From the NCBI GenBank assembly GCA_015069575.1, contig SVIH01000005.1, forward strand, positions 60,712-124,711: DNA of 64,000 nucleotides, written 5' to 3'. The notes under the pieces are model-generated. The model did not search any database. It worked only from the letters and a program-made list of their open reading frames with translations, and was not told the DNA's origin. This DNA comes from Clostridiales bacterium. GTDB taxonomy: Bacteria > Bacillota > Clostridia > Christensenellales > QALW01. The translations under genes were made by a program, and so were the position numbers. Below, piece after piece: positions 20,110-30,337 of the stretch (position 1 is the first letter of the stretch; every line of letters begins with the position of its first letter).

Positions 20110-21429
20110 TTACTTCTTTTCCTCTCTTAAAATTTGTTTTGAAAGACGCATATATTGCACAAGGGGTATTCCTGAAGGGCAAGAATATGCACAGCATCCA
20201 CACTCCATGCAAACCATAAGCCCAAGTTTTTTAAGTCTTGCCGCGTCTTTTTGCTCGCACGCCTTTTTAATAAACGAAGGCACCAGATTCATTGGGCAGG
20301 CTTCAACACACTTACCGCATTTAATGCATGGGCGCTCTTTTTTTATATCCGATTTATCAAAAGCAAGAATGGCATTGTTTTGTTTACAAACAGGTGCATC
20401 CAAATCATATATCGCACCACCCATCATAGGTCCGCCAAGAATCAATTTTTCAGCATCATATTTAAATCCGCCGCAAAAATCAATTACATCTCCTATTCTT
20501 GTACCAATAGGAACACGAACGTTTTTAGGCTCTTTTACTGCGGAGCCATCAACAGTTAATGAACGGCTTACAAGTGGCTTTCCTGTTTTAAGATACCTTG
20601 AAATAAAAGCAACTGTTGCTATGTTTATTACAATACAACCAACATCGCTTGGAAGTTTGCCTTCAGGCACTGTTCTGCCTGTAGCAGAGAGCACCATCAT
20701 TTTTTCTGCACCTTGAGGATACTTGCTTTTAAGCGCCATCACAGAAGTTTTACGGGCTTGTGTATCGCTTTTTTTCGCAATGGTTTTTAATATTTTTATT
20801 GCCTGTGGTTTATTATCTTCAACAGCAATAACAACATTTTCAATATTTAAAATTTCGCTTATTGTATAAACGCCTGAAAGTACATCCCACGAATTATCTA
20901 TAGCCTCGCGATAATCAACAGTTATGTAAGGTTCACATTCGGCGGCATTTATAATCAGCGTATCAATTTTTTTATCTTCAGGAATGTTAAACTTCACATG
21001 CGTGGGAAACCCTGCGCCGCCTAAGCCAACAACACCCGATTCCCTTACAGCCTTACAAAGATCCTGAACTGTTTCAACTACAGGTGGATGTATATCATTA
21101 AAAAGAGTCATATTACCATCTGATTCAATGGCAATTGCCTTTGTGATTAACCCGCTTGCAGTTTTAATTTCACCAATAGATTTAACCGTTCCTGAAACGG
21201 AAGAATGAACAGGCGCGCTGATATACTTATCACTATCACCTATTTTTTGCCCAACAAAAACCTGATCGCCTACTTTAACAATAGGTTCACAGGGCGCACC
21301 GATATTCTGCAATAAAGGAATAACTACCGTTTTAGGCGTTGGTATCCTTTGGGCGCTTAAATCTTTTGTGTTTTTGTGGTGGGGCACCATTACGCCCCCC
21401 GAAGCTTGCTTTTTTGCTTTTAAAATCAT
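20110..21429 (-). CDS. rnfC: Electron transport complex subunit RnfC
   Basis: GLGGAGFPTHVKF; two C-terminal 4Fe-4S motifs. Confidence 0.96.
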   Translation of the reverse strand: MILKAKKQASGGVMVPHHKNTKDLSAQRIPTPKTVVIPLLQNIGAPCEPIVKVGDQVFVGQKIGDSDKYISAPVHSSVSGTVKSIGEIKTASGLITKAIAIESDGNMTLFNDIHPPVVETVQDLCKAVRESGVVGLGGAGFPTHVKFNIPEDKKIDTLIINAAECEPYITVDYREAIDNSWDVLSGVYTISEILNIENVVIAVEDNKPQAIKILKTIAKKSDTQARKTSVMALKSKYPQGAEKMMVLSATGRTVPEGKLPSDVGCIVINIATVAFISRYLKTGKPLVSRSLTVDGSAVKEPKNVRVPIGTRIGDVIDFCGGFKYDAEKLILGGPMMGGAIYDLDAPVCKQNNAILAFDKSDIKKERPCIKCGKCVEACPMNLVPSFIKKACEQKDAARLKKLGLMVCMECGCCAYSCPSGIPLVQYMRLSKQILREEKK

Positions 21430-21932
21430 AAATCTTGCTCCCTTATTCTCTGAATATATGGTTTTAAAATTTTTATAATCACGCCTGTTACTGTTCCTGA
21501 AAAAAGTGAGAACACTACTAAAACAGGCAGATAATATATTAATGCAGGCGTTCCTGTTAAAAACATTGAAACACCTAACTGCGCTATATTATGTATTATT
21601 GCGCCGATTATTGATATGCCGATTATTGAAAAGGGGCATTTTTTCATTTTTAATAATACTGCCATTACAAGAAATGAAAGCAAACCGCCTGAAAAACTTA
21701 ATAAAAATGCGCTTACACCTCTTGTTAAAAGCGCAAAAACCGCTTTAACAGTTACAACGTATATTCCGCCCCAGAGATTTAAAACATTCAACGCAAAAAG
21801 CGTTATTACATTTGATAATCCTATCTTTGCACCAGGTGGTAAAAACGGCAGTGCAAAAAGACCATCAATAAACGAAACGGTAATGGCTAACGCGCCCAAT
21901 ATACCAAACAACGCTATCTTCTTTGCTTTCAT
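21426..21932 (-). CDS. Gx transporter / heptaprenyl diphosphate synthase component I family membrane protein
   Basis: PGAKIGLSNVITLFAL; upstream of rnfC. Confidence 0.8.
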   Translation of the reverse strand: MKAKKIALFGILGALAITVSFIDGLFALPFLPPGAKIGLSNVITLFALNVLNLWGGIYVVTVKAVFALLTRGVSAFLLSFSGGLLSFLVMAVLLKMKKCPFSIIGISIIGAIIHNIAQLGVSMFLTGTPALIYYLPVLVVFSLFSGTVTGVIIKILKPYIQRIREQDL

Positions 21933-22291
21933 CCTGTTACCCCGTCAACATAATCGTTGCCTTCAACAATTAAAATCACTATTTTATTGGGAACGCAGGC
22001 AATAACCTGTCCGTTTTTATTTATTGCCCCTGTTTTGATGCAAACTTTATCAGGGCAATCAGAAGAATTCATCTGTATTTTACCGTTTTTTATAAGTATT
22101 TTTACCGTATCAATAATGATTTCTTTATCTTCACTAAGATTTATTCGTGTATATTCTTCGCCGTTTAAATATATTACCGCCTGCGCTTTTTCAGGGTTTT
22201 GAAACGAAAAAAAGCACAAAACCGCAGTTACAAGTATAACTGCAACAAGAATTATATCCCCTGTTTTAATTAACGGTTTTTTCAAAATCAA
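21929..22291 (-). CDS. NusG domain II-containing protein
   Basis: SDCPDKVCIKTGAINKNGQVIACVPNKIVI. Confidence 0.85.
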   Translation of the reverse strand: MILKKPLIKTGDIILVAVILVTAVLCFFSFQNPEKAQAVIYLNGEEYTRINLSEDKEIIIDTVKILIKNGKIQMNSSDCPDKVCIKTGAINKNGQVIACVPNKIVILIVEGNDYVDGVTG

Positions 22292-23243
22292 TATCTCCTA
22301 CAACGGTTATTTCACCGTTTTTCGTAACAAAAATTCCCTGCGCGTTATATTCAGTTAATATACCCTTGCTTTTTTCTGAACCAACCATAAAGCACACAGT
22401 AGAAAGCGCATCAGACATAAGCCCATCGGGACAAACTACCGTCACGGAAACTAAATCCGTATTTACAGGATATCCTGTAGTAGCATCAATAATATGATGA
22501 TATTTTGTTCCGTTTTCTTCAAAAAAGCGCTCGTAACTGCCAGAGGTTGAAACAAAGCCTTCTTTAATATTAAAAGTACCAAGATATTTATTTGTATTAA
22601 ATGGGTCTTTTACCGCGCACACCCAATCTTTTTTTGAAGGATTTTGCCCGTAAAACAGAACACTTCCGCCAACGGTTATTACCGCGCCCTGAACTTTGTT
22701 TAAATCTAAAATTTCCTTTGCTTTATCTAATGCGTAGCCTTTTGCAGTTGCTCCTAAATCTACCTTTTGCCCTTTTAAAAGAGTTAAAGTGCCGTCTTTT
22801 AGCATAGTTTTTGAACCATCAACAAACTTAACGGCATCTTCAATTTCATTGTGTTCAGGCTTTTTTGCGTTTAGAAATCCTATGTTCCACAAAGTTGTAA
22901 GTGCACCAACGGTATAATCAAATTTACCTTCTGATTTTTCTAACAACGGTGTTATTTTTTCAACCTGTTCTGTTATATATTTATTATCCGTTGTGCCTGT
23001 TTCATTTAAAAGATTGATTTTGGAACCTTCTTTTGTTAATGAGCAGGCGTTTTCAATTTCATCAAACATATGAGAAATCTGAGTATAAACCACATCCGGG
23101 TTTTTACCGTATATTTTATATGAAATAACCGTGCCCATACCAGTAACTGTTCCGGAAAAACTTTCTTTAGATGCACACCCTGTAAAAATCAGCATAAAAA
23201 GACATAATATCGATATAATTTTAACAAAAACCCATTTTTTCAT
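22266..23243 (-). CDS. apbE: FAD:protein FMN transferase (ApbE), lipoprotein
   Basis: VDLGATAKGYALDKA...YHHIIDATTGYPV. Confidence 0.93.
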   Translation of the reverse strand: MKKWVFVKIISILCLFMLIFTGCASKESFSGTVTGMGTVISYKIYGKNPDVVYTQISHMFDEIENACSLTKEGSKINLLNETGTTDNKYITEQVEKITPLLEKSEGKFDYTVGALTTLWNIGFLNAKKPEHNEIEDAVKFVDGSKTMLKDGTLTLLKGQKVDLGATAKGYALDKAKEILDLNKVQGAVITVGGSVLFYGQNPSKKDWVCAVKDPFNTNKYLGTFNIKEGFVSTSGSYERFFEENGTKYHHIIDATTGYPVNTDLVSVTVVCPDGLMSDALSTVCFMVGSEKSKGILTEYNAQGIFVTKNGEITVVGDIDFEKTVN

Positions 23244-23341
23244 AATATAATTATATCTTAAATAAAGCCATTTTTCAATCTATTTATAAGCGAATATTGT
23301 AAAAAAAATAAAAAGTCCTTTTAAAACAAGGACTTTTTTAG

Positions 23342-24430
23342 TTAAACATTAAACCTGAAAAGTGTTATATCGCCATCTTGCATAACGTATTCTTTGCCTT
23401 CTGAACGAACTAGTCCTTTTTCTTTAGCCTGGGTCATTGATTTATATTTCATAAATTCATCATAGGCAATAATCTCTGCACGGATAAAGCCGCGTTCAAA
23501 ATCTGAATGAATTTTACCTGCTGCCTGAGGCGCTTTTGTACCGTTTGTAATTGTCCAGGCGCGAACCTCACTTTCCCCTGCGGTTAAGAAGGAAATTAAA
23601 CCTAAAAGCTTATAACTTGCTTTAACAAGCCTGTTAAGACCGCTTTCTTCTAAACCGTATTCAGATAAAAACATTTCCTTTTCATCTGCTTCAAGCTGTG
23701 AAAGTTCTTCTTCAATTTTTGCAGAGATCACCATAACCTGATCCCCGTCTTTTTCAGCCATTTGCTTTAACGCTTTAACCCCATCATTTTCTGTGCCAAT
23801 TTCGCTTTCAGAAATATTTGCAGCATAGATAATAGGCTTGGTTGTTAAAAGGAAAAAGGTTTTTGCAAGTTCTTTTTCTTCCTTTGTCATATTCATTGAG
23901 CGCACAGGTTTTTCGCTTTCAAGCCAAGGAATCATTCTATTTAAAAGGTCAACTTCTTCCTGTGCCTGTTTATCGTTACCCCTTGCGGCTTTTACAGCCT
24001 TGTCCAAGCGTTTCTGCGCAGTTTCCATATCAGCTAAAATAAGTTCTAAATTGATAGTTTCAACATCACGAACAGGGTCAATAGTGCCGTCAACGTGAAT
24101 AATATCTGCATTTTCAAAACATCTTACCACGTGAACGATAGCGTCAACCTCACGGATATGGGAAAGGAATTTATTGCCTAAACCTTCACCCCGTGATGCA
24201 CCGCGAACAAGACCTGCTATATCAACAAACTCAATAAAAGCCGGTGTATATTTTTTAGGATTATATATTTTTGCAAGTTCATCAAGCCTTGCATCAGGAA
24301 CGGACACTACCCCAACATTTGGTTCGATAGTGCAAAACGGGTAGTTTGCAGCCTCAGCCCCTGCATTAGTAATTGCATTAAAAAGTGTGCTTTTACCAAC
24401 GTTTGGTAAGCCAACAACACCTAATTTCAT
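23342..24430 (-). CDS. ychF: Redox-regulated GTPase/ATPase YchF
   Basis: MKLGVVGLPNVGKSTLFNAIT; the track ORF starts upstream of the probable MKL start. Confidence 0.96.
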   Translation of the reverse strand: MKLGVVGLPNVGKSTLFNAITNAGAEAANYPFCTIEPNVGVVSVPDARLDELAKIYNPKKYTPAFIEFVDIAGLVRGASRGEGLGNKFLSHIREVDAIVHVVRCFENADIIHVDGTIDPVRDVETINLELILADMETAQKRLDKAVKAARGNDKQAQEEVDLLNRMIPWLESEKPVRSMNMTKEEKELAKTFFLLTTKPIIYAANISESEIGTENDGVKALKQMAEKDGDQVMVISAKIEEELSQLEADEKEMFLSEYGLEESGLNRLVKASYKLLGLISFLTAGESEVRAWTITNGTKAPQAAGKIHSDFERGFIRAEIIAYDEFMKYKSMTQAKEKGLVRSEGKEYVMQDGDITLFRFNV

Positions 24431-24503
24431 AAAACAACCTCCGTTAAAGCAAACTAACTTTTGTATATTATAGTACAAATTTGTAAAATTGGCAAAGAAA
24501 TAT

Positions 24504-24532
24504 TTGACTTATGTATACTTCAGGTGTACAAT
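24504..24532 (+). promoter_or_regulatory. SigA-type promoter for folT operon
   Basis: TTGACT-N17-TACAAT. Confidence 0.65.
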
Positions 24533-24544
24533 AAAATAAATAAA

Positions 24545-24700
24545 TGCAGAGTAGATGGTATGCGCTGAAGCAATACGCTTCTGAAGTGTTAAGGGATGGG
24601 AAGTTGCCTTTAAACGAATAACCCTATCGGGTTAGCGATATACTGTTGCATCCGCTGCAGGATGTATCACACTACTCTCCTAATTTAAAATAGGAGATTT
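24545..24700 (+). promoter_or_regulatory. Tetrahydrofolate (THF) riboswitch plus RBS-sequestering/terminator hairpin
   Basis: TGCAGAGTAGATGG...TTGCATCCGCTGCA core; CTCCTA...TAGGAG-T7 expression platform; upstream of folT-folC. Confidence 0.88.
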
Positions 24701-24704
24701 TTTT

Positions 24705-25226
24705 ATGCAAAAAATAAAATCAGTAAAAACTCTTGTTATCTGCGCTTTTTTATCGGCGTTAAGCATTATTTTTGGTAAATTTTTAAATATCCCCATTGGT
24801 GAAACAATTCGTTTTTCTTTTGAAAACACACCTCTTTTTCTTTCAGGAATAATGTTTGGCCCCATTATTAGCGGAATCGTTGCTTTTGTTAGTGATATTT
24901 TAGGAAGTATTTTAAGGGGCTATGCCATAAATCCTATAATTACCTTAGGTGCAGTTTTCACATCAGTAACAGGCGCATTCTTATTCAAAATTTTTAAAAA
25001 ACTGCCCGTTTTTATAAGATTGATTTTAAGCGTGAGTATTGCACATATTGTAGGCTCAGTTATAATTAAAACATGTGGGCTTAGTATTTATGCAGGCACA
25101 AGTTTTATATCGCTTTTACCTATGCGCTCGGTAAATTATCTTATAATGATTGTTATTGATACTCTTGTTTTATTTTTCTTATTAAAAAACCGTTCTTTTA
25201 AAAAAATATTGGAGTTAAATTTATGA
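24705..25226 (+). CDS. folT: Folate ECF transporter S component
   Basis: S-component membrane protein (LSIIFGKFLNIPIGETIRFSFENTPLFLSGIMFGP) behind a THF riboswitch. Confidence 0.88.
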   Translation: MQKIKSVKTLVICAFLSALSIIFGKFLNIPIGETIRFSFENTPLFLSGIMFGPIISGIVAFVSDILGSILRGYAINPIITLGAVFTSVTGAFLFKIFKKLPVFIRLILSVSIAHIVGSVIIKTCGLSIYAGTSFISLLPMRSVNYLIMIVIDTLVLFFLLKNRSFKKILELNL

Positions 25227-26473
25227 ATTATTCAGAGGCCATTGAATATATACATTCAATAAACTGGACTTTTTGCAAGCCCGGGCTTGAACGCATAAAA
25301 ATTTTGCTTGATAAATTAAATAATCCGCAGGATTCACTTAAATTTGTTCATGTTGCAGGCACAAACGGAAAAGGTTCTTTTTGCAAAATGCTTCAACAGG
25401 CTTTAACTCTTTCAGGGTATAAAACAGGTCTTTTTACCTCACCATATATTAAAGTTTTTAATGAACGGATGCAGATTTCAGGGCAGATGATAGATAATGA
25501 TGAACTTGCCCTTATAACCGAATATGTACGTCCTTTTGCCGATGAGATGGATGACAAGCCAACAGAATTTGAACTTATAACTGCCATTGCTATGGAATAT
25601 TTCAACAGGCATAATTGCGATATTGTTGTTCTTGAAACAGGTATGGGCGGAAGGCTTGATTCAACGAACATAATTACCACTTCTGTTTTATCAGTTATAA
25701 CAGGTGTTGCCCTTGACCATACCCAATTTTTAGGCAACACAGTTGAAGAAATTGCAAAAGAAAAAGCAGGAATAATAAAACCTTTTGTACCTGTTTTATT
25801 TGGTGGAAAAGATAAAAGCGCCGAAAAAATCATATCAGATGTTGCAAAAGAACATTCATCACCATTTTATTCAATAGATTATAGTAACCTTCTTATTAAA
25901 AAAATGACTATTGAAGGCACTGTATTTGATTACAACAACTATTCAGATATTAAGTTATGCCTTTTAGGTGAATATCAACCTGAAAATGCATCTTTGGTGC
26001 TTAAAGCATCAGAAATTTTAGTTAAGCAGGGTTTTGAAATTTCTGAAAATGCTCTAAGAAAGGCTTTTTTAACTGTTTATTGGCCCGCAAGGTTTGAAGT
26101 TTTAAAAACTTCGCCCCTTGTTATTTTTGATGGTGCCCACAATCCGCAGGGCATTGAAGTTTGCATAAAGAGTATTAAAACATATTTTAATAGGCAGAAA
26201 GTACTTGTGATGACAGGAGTTTTAAAGGATAAGGACTATTTTTATATTGCAAAAAAACTTGCAGAAATAACTGACACTGCACTCATCTTTACACCGGAAA
26301 ATCCCCGTGCTCTTAAAAAAGAAGATTATGCCGTAGTATTAAAAGAAAACGGCATTAATGCCATAACTTTTGAAACTATAAAAGATGCTTACTCCTTTGG
26401 GCTGAAAGAGGCTAATGAAAAAAATATGCCTTTAATAATTTTAGGTTCACTTTATACTTACTCTTTTATTTAA
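25223..26473 (+). CDS. folC: Folylpolyglutamate synthase/dihydrofolate synthase
   Basis: VAGTNGKGSFCKML...ETGMGGRLDSTN...FDGAHNPQG. Confidence 0.95.
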   Translation: MNYSEAIEYIHSINWTFCKPGLERIKILLDKLNNPQDSLKFVHVAGTNGKGSFCKMLQQALTLSGYKTGLFTSPYIKVFNERMQISGQMIDNDELALITEYVRPFADEMDDKPTEFELITAIAMEYFNRHNCDIVVLETGMGGRLDSTNIITTSVLSVITGVALDHTQFLGNTVEEIAKEKAGIIKPFVPVLFGGKDKSAEKIISDVAKEHSSPFYSIDYSNLLIKKMTIEGTVFDYNNYSDIKLCLLGEYQPENASLVLKASEILVKQGFEISENALRKAFLTVYWPARFEVLKTSPLVIFDGAHNPQGIEVCIKSIKTYFNRQKVLVMTGVLKDKDYFYIAKKLAEITDTALIFTPENPRALKKEDYAVVLKENGINAITFETIKDAYSFGLKEANEKNMPLIILGSLYTYSFI

Positions 26474-26478
26474 TTTTG

Positions 26479-26507
26479 TTGACATCTGTTTTTTACTGTT
26501 ATATAAT
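26479..26507 (+). promoter_or_regulatory. Consensus SigA promoter TTGACA-N17-TATAAT
   Basis: Perfect consensus directly upstream of the FMN riboswitch. Confidence 0.9.
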
Positions 26508-26515
26508 ATATTTGT

Positions 26516-26620
26516 TTCGGGGCAGGGCGCAATTCCCTGACCGGTGGTACAGTCCACGAGCCATTTTGGTTGATGCGGCGAAATTCCGCAACCGACGGTA
26601 TAGTCCGGATGATAGAAATA
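26516..26620 (+). promoter_or_regulatory. FMN riboswitch (RFN element)
   Basis: TCGGGGCAGGGCGCAATTCCCTGACCGGTGGTACAGTCCACGAGCC...GATGCGGCGAAATTCCGCAACCGACGGTATAGTCCGGATG. Confidence 0.97.
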
Positions 26621-26639
26621 ATATTTTATTGTTTCATAA

Positions 26640-26668
26640 TCCCCCGATTTTTTGGGGGATTTTTGTTT
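26640..26668 (+). terminator. Terminator of FMN riboswitch expression platform
   Basis: ATCCCCCGATTTTTTGGGGGATTTTTG. Confidence 0.85.
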
Positions 26669-26685
26669 TTTAAAGGAGACTTATT

Positions 26686-27270
26686 ATGAAAAACACACGC
26701 AAATTAATCGTTACTGCTCTTTTTTCTGCATTAAGTTACATCTTAATGTTGCTTGAATTTCCCTTACCGTTTATACCAAGTTTTATACAGTTTGATTTTT
26801 CTGAACTTCCCGCACTTATTTGTTGTTTCAGCGCAGGTCCACTTTGGGGCGGTGCGGTTTGTGTAATAAAGAACATTCTTCACGGTTTTTCTTCTTCAAC
26901 AATGTGGGCGGGTGAACTTTCAAATATGCTTTTAGGCTTATGTTTTGTTTTACCTGCAGGCTTTATTTACAAAAAACATAAAAGCCGCAAAAGCGCACTT
27001 TTAGGTTGTGTTGTTGGCGCATTTTTAACTGCAATTTTAAGCATATTTATAAATTACTTTGTAACTTATCCCGTTTATATGAAACTATTTATGCCAAAAA
27101 GTGTAATTTTAGGTATGTATCAGGCATTACTTCCTAGTGTTGACAGCATTTTAGAAGCCCTTTTAATATTTAACACACCCTTTAACTTTGGCAAATATAT
27201 GATTGTTGCACTAATTACCTTTTTAGTTTATAAACGCCTTTCACCCATAATTAAAGGAATAAAAAATTAA
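26686..27270 (+). CDS. ribU: Riboflavin ECF transporter S component
   Basis: S-component fold (LEFPLPFIPSFIQFDFSELPALI) behind an RFN element. Confidence 0.92.
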   Translation: MKNTRKLIVTALFSALSYILMLLEFPLPFIPSFIQFDFSELPALICCFSAGPLWGGAVCVIKNILHGFSSSTMWAGELSNMLLGLCFVLPAGFIYKKHKSRKSALLGCVVGAFLTAILSIFINYFVTYPVYMKLFMPKSVILGMYQALLPSVDSILEALLIFNTPFNFGKYMIVALITFLVYKRLSPIIKGIKN

Positions 27271-27283
27271 TATATTAATACAA

Positions 27284-27318
27284 AAAGCCTTGATGAAAAT
27301 TCATCAAGGCTTTTTTAT
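27284..27318. terminator. Intrinsic terminator
   Basis: AAAAGCCTTGATGAA-AATTCATCAAGGCTTTTTT. Confidence 0.85.
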
Positions 27319-27326
27319 GTTTTAAA

Positions 27327-27542
27327 TTAGCATTTTGCATCGGGTTTTCTTTTAACAGGGGTTTTTGTTCCGTCAGGATACTGAATAACAGTGTTATCAA
27401 GTATGCCTGAAAGCCCAAGTTTAAAGGACGCCCTATATTCATTGCGCAAAACTTCTCTTTCTTTTAATTCTTCTTCAGTTAATCCTTCGTTTTTAGCTTT
27501 TTTTGCTAAAAAGTTAATTCTATCAATTTTCTTCTGATCCAT
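27327..27542 (-). CDS. DUF896 family (YnzC-like) protein
   Basis: RINFLAKKAKNEGLTEEELKEREVLRNEYR. Confidence 0.9.
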   Translation of the reverse strand: MDQKKIDRINFLAKKAKNEGLTEEELKEREVLRNEYRASFKLGLSGILDNTVIQYPDGTKTPVKRKPDAKC

Positions 27543-27548
27543 AATTTT

Positions 27549-28694
27549 TTACCAAAGTTTTTTATAAATTGCAATAACTTCTTCCTTTGTAGGAATTCTT
27601 GGGTTAGTTTGGGTACATGCATCATTCATAGCAGCAACTGCCATTTCTTCAATATGGCTTTCATATTCTTCTTTTGTGCAAGAAAGAACTTCATTAAGGT
27701 GCATAGGAATTGACATTTCTTCTGCCATAAAACGCAAATAGTTGGCTAAAGAATGAATCGTCATAACTTCATTTGTACCATGGAGCCCTAAAAGATGCGC
27801 AATATTACAATATTTTCTTACACAGGGGTCATAATTCTGCCTTGAGCGTGAGCCCTGATTTATATTTGAATTATATTCAATAATCAAAGGTAAAAGCATA
27901 GCGTTTGCTCTGCCATGGGGAATATGAAAAGCAGCCCCAAGCTGATGCGCCATACCATGATTCAAACCTAATGATGCAGAGTTAAATGCAAGCCCGGCCA
28001 AGCATGCGGCAATATGCACCTTTCTTCTTGCGTGGGCATCATTATTATCCATATAGGACCTGTAAAGGAACTGACCGCAAATTTCAATAGATTTTTCAGC
28101 CAATGCACCTGAAAATTCGTTGTTATTTATACTTACATATGCTTCTATAGCATGGGTAAGAACATCCATACCCGTATCAGCCGTTACGCTTGCAGGCACA
28201 CTTTTAACTAAAACTTCATCTAAAATCGCTTCATCAGGAGTCATATCAGGTGATGCAAGAGGAATTTTTGAATGTGTTTCATTATCAGTTATAACTGAAA
28301 ATGATGTTACTTCACTGCCTGTACCGCTTGTTGTGGGTATAGCAATTAAACGCGGGTTAAAGTTTTTATCCATTTGCTGTGCTATTTTACGAATAGATTT
28401 AGCAAGATCCATAGCACTGCCGCCGCCAACTGCAATAATACATTCCGGGTTAACTTTTACTGCTGCCGCAATACCTGAAATAACTTTTTCTGTAGTAGGA
28501 TCAGCGCACACATCTGTATAAAGTTCATAATCAATGTTCGCCCTATCAAGAGGTCTTGTTATATGGCGGATTAATCCACTTTCAACAACAAACGGATCTG
28601 ATATAATAAATGCATTTTTATATTCAAGTTGGCTAAGCCTGTCTAAAGCATTTTCACCAAAGTAGATATCGGTAATAACTTTGAATTTTTTCAT
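27549..28694 (-). CDS. Iron-containing alcohol dehydrogenase
   Basis: AVGGGSAMDLAKSI...PTTSGTGSEVTSFSVI; probable MKKFKV start. Confidence 0.92.
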   Translation of the reverse strand: MKKFKVITDIYFGENALDRLSQLEYKNAFIISDPFVVESGLIRHITRPLDRANIDYELYTDVCADPTTEKVISGIAAAVKVNPECIIAVGGGSAMDLAKSIRKIAQQMDKNFNPRLIAIPTTSGTGSEVTSFSVITDNETHSKIPLASPDMTPDEAILDEVLVKSVPASVTADTGMDVLTHAIEAYVSINNNEFSGALAEKSIEICGQFLYRSYMDNNDAHARRKVHIAACLAGLAFNSASLGLNHGMAHQLGAAFHIPHGRANAMLLPLIIEYNSNINQGSRSRQNYDPCVRKYCNIAHLLGLHGTNEVMTIHSLANYLRFMAEEMSIPMHLNEVLSCTKEEYESHIEEMAVAAMNDACTQTNPRIPTKEEVIAIYKKLW

Positions 28695-28871
28695 AAAACG
28701 CACCCCATAAAAAGCATTATAAACTATATCAAATTAATTATACCACTTAATAAAAAAAAGTCAACACAAAACAACACAAAACAAAAATATTTTATTATAT
28801 TTTTTTGATGTTTTTTAAAAATAATACCCCAACCTTTTATATTGATTGGAGTATTAATGATTTATTAAATT

Positions 28872-29312
28872 TTATTCTTTCCACTTGGGTTTTGAAAGTA
28901 TTTCTGCCATAACTATACCTTTAACAAGGTTTTCCCTATTAAAATCAACAACTGTTTCATCTTTTATTTCAGTATCATAAACAGTATCTTCCATATGTTC
29001 TACTGCACAATGGTTTGCATTAGGCTCAATACATTCGCCTTCCTGACTTCCGTAACCTTCACTGCTTATAAAGTCAGGACGAATATTTGATTCATTTTTT
29101 ATTTTTGCGCCAAGTTTATCCCTGTTATATTCAGTAGAACGGGTGGTTCTTTCAAAATCAACCTTAGCCGTTGGTTCAGCTTTGGGTTCAGAATAAGTGT
29201 TTACCTTTATTTCTTCAGGTTCAGTACTGTTTTGCGCTGCGTTTTTTTGTGTTTTTTTAATAAGACGAATTATTACTATAGCAATTGTTGCTAAAGCTAG
29301 CAAAGTATCCAT
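28872..29312 (-). CDS. Hypothetical membrane-anchored protein (downstream of floA)
   Basis: N-terminal TM then charged region; stop/start adjacent to floA. Confidence 0.7.
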   Translation of the reverse strand: MDTLLALATIAIVIIRLIKKTQKNAAQNSTEPEEIKVNTYSEPKAEPTAKVDFERTTRSTEYNRDKLGAKIKNESNIRPDFISSEGYGSQEGECIEPNANHCAVEHMEDTVYDTEIKDETVVDFNRENLVKGIVMAEILSKPKWKE

Positions 29313-30331
29313 TATTCTGTTTTACCTTTTACATTAGGTTCTGCAATCGAAGCACGCATACGTGTATCTGCGATCACATTTTCCATCTTATAATAATCCA
29401 TAACGCTTAAATTACCGCTTTTTAATGCTTCAGCCATTGCTTTTGGAACTTCAGCCTCTGCCTCAACAACTTTTGCTCTCATTTCCTGAACCTGAGCCTT
29501 CATTTCCTGTTCTTTTGCAACAGCCATAGCGCGTCTTTCTTCTGCTTTTGCCTGTGCTATTTTCTTATCTGCTTCAGCCTGATCCATCTGAAGCTGTGCG
29601 CCGATATTTCTTCCAACGTCAACATCAGCAATATCAATAGAAAGAATTTCAAATGCTGTACCTGCATCAAGGCCTTTATCAAGAACTGTTCTTGAAATAA
29701 GATCAGGGTTTTCTAAAACTGCCTTATGGCTTTCAGCACTACCTGCAGTTGTAACTATACCTTCACCAACACGGGCAATAATAGTTTCTTCACCTGCGCC
29801 ACCAACAAGACGGTCAATATTAGCCCTAACTGTTACCCTTGCTTTTGCCCTTAATTCAATACCATCTTTTGCAATAGCGGCAATGATGGGAGTTTCAATA
29901 ACCTTAGGATTAACTGACATCTGTACTGCAGTTAAAACATCTCTACCTGCAAGGTCAATTGCTGCAGCGCGTTCAAAGTTAAGAGGAATTTCTGCGCGTT
30001 GTGCTGCAATCAAAGCATTAACTACCTTTTCAACATTACCTTTAGCAAGCAAATGTGCTTCAAGTTTGCTCATACTTAAATCAAGGCCAGCCTTGGTTGC
30101 CTGAATCATAGGATAAACTATCCTTTGAGGATTAACCCTTCTTAAACGCATTGTTGCAAGTTGGAAGATACCAACACGCACGCCTGAAAAAACTGCAGTC
30201 ATCCAAAGCCCTACAGGGAAAAGGCGCAAGAATAAAACAAGAAAAATAAAAGCGACAATCAAAATAACAATAACAGGTATCATAAATACCCCTTCGCCAC
30301 TTAATGCGGCAACAGCTAAACCGTTTAACAT
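29312..30331 (-). CDS. floA: Flotillin-like protein FloA
   Basis: [70 protein letters not shown]. Confidence 0.95.
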   Translation of the reverse strand: MLNGLAVAALSGEGVFMIPVIVILIVAFIFLVLFLRLFPVGLWMTAVFSGVRVGIFQLATMRLRRVNPQRIVYPMIQATKAGLDLSMSKLEAHLLAKGNVEKVVNALIAAQRAEIPLNFERAAAIDLAGRDVLTAVQMSVNPKVIETPIIAAIAKDGIELRAKARVTVRANIDRLVGGAGEETIIARVGEGIVTTAGSAESHKAVLENPDLISRTVLDKGLDAGTAFEILSIDIADVDVGRNIGAQLQMDQAEADKKIAQAKAEERRAMAVAKEQEMKAQVQEMRAKVVEAEAEVPKAMAEALKSGNLSVMDYYKMENVIADTRMRASIAEPNVKGKTE

Positions 30332-30337
30332 AATTTT

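Noticed and set aside
19675-20130. Antisense ORFs within the rnf cluster (19675..20130, 20102..20716, 18220..18645 and others)
   Set aside because: All are mirror frames of clear Rnf genes on the minus strand
24680-24865. ORF 24680..24865 (-)
   Set aside because: Antisense to the THF riboswitch platform and folT start
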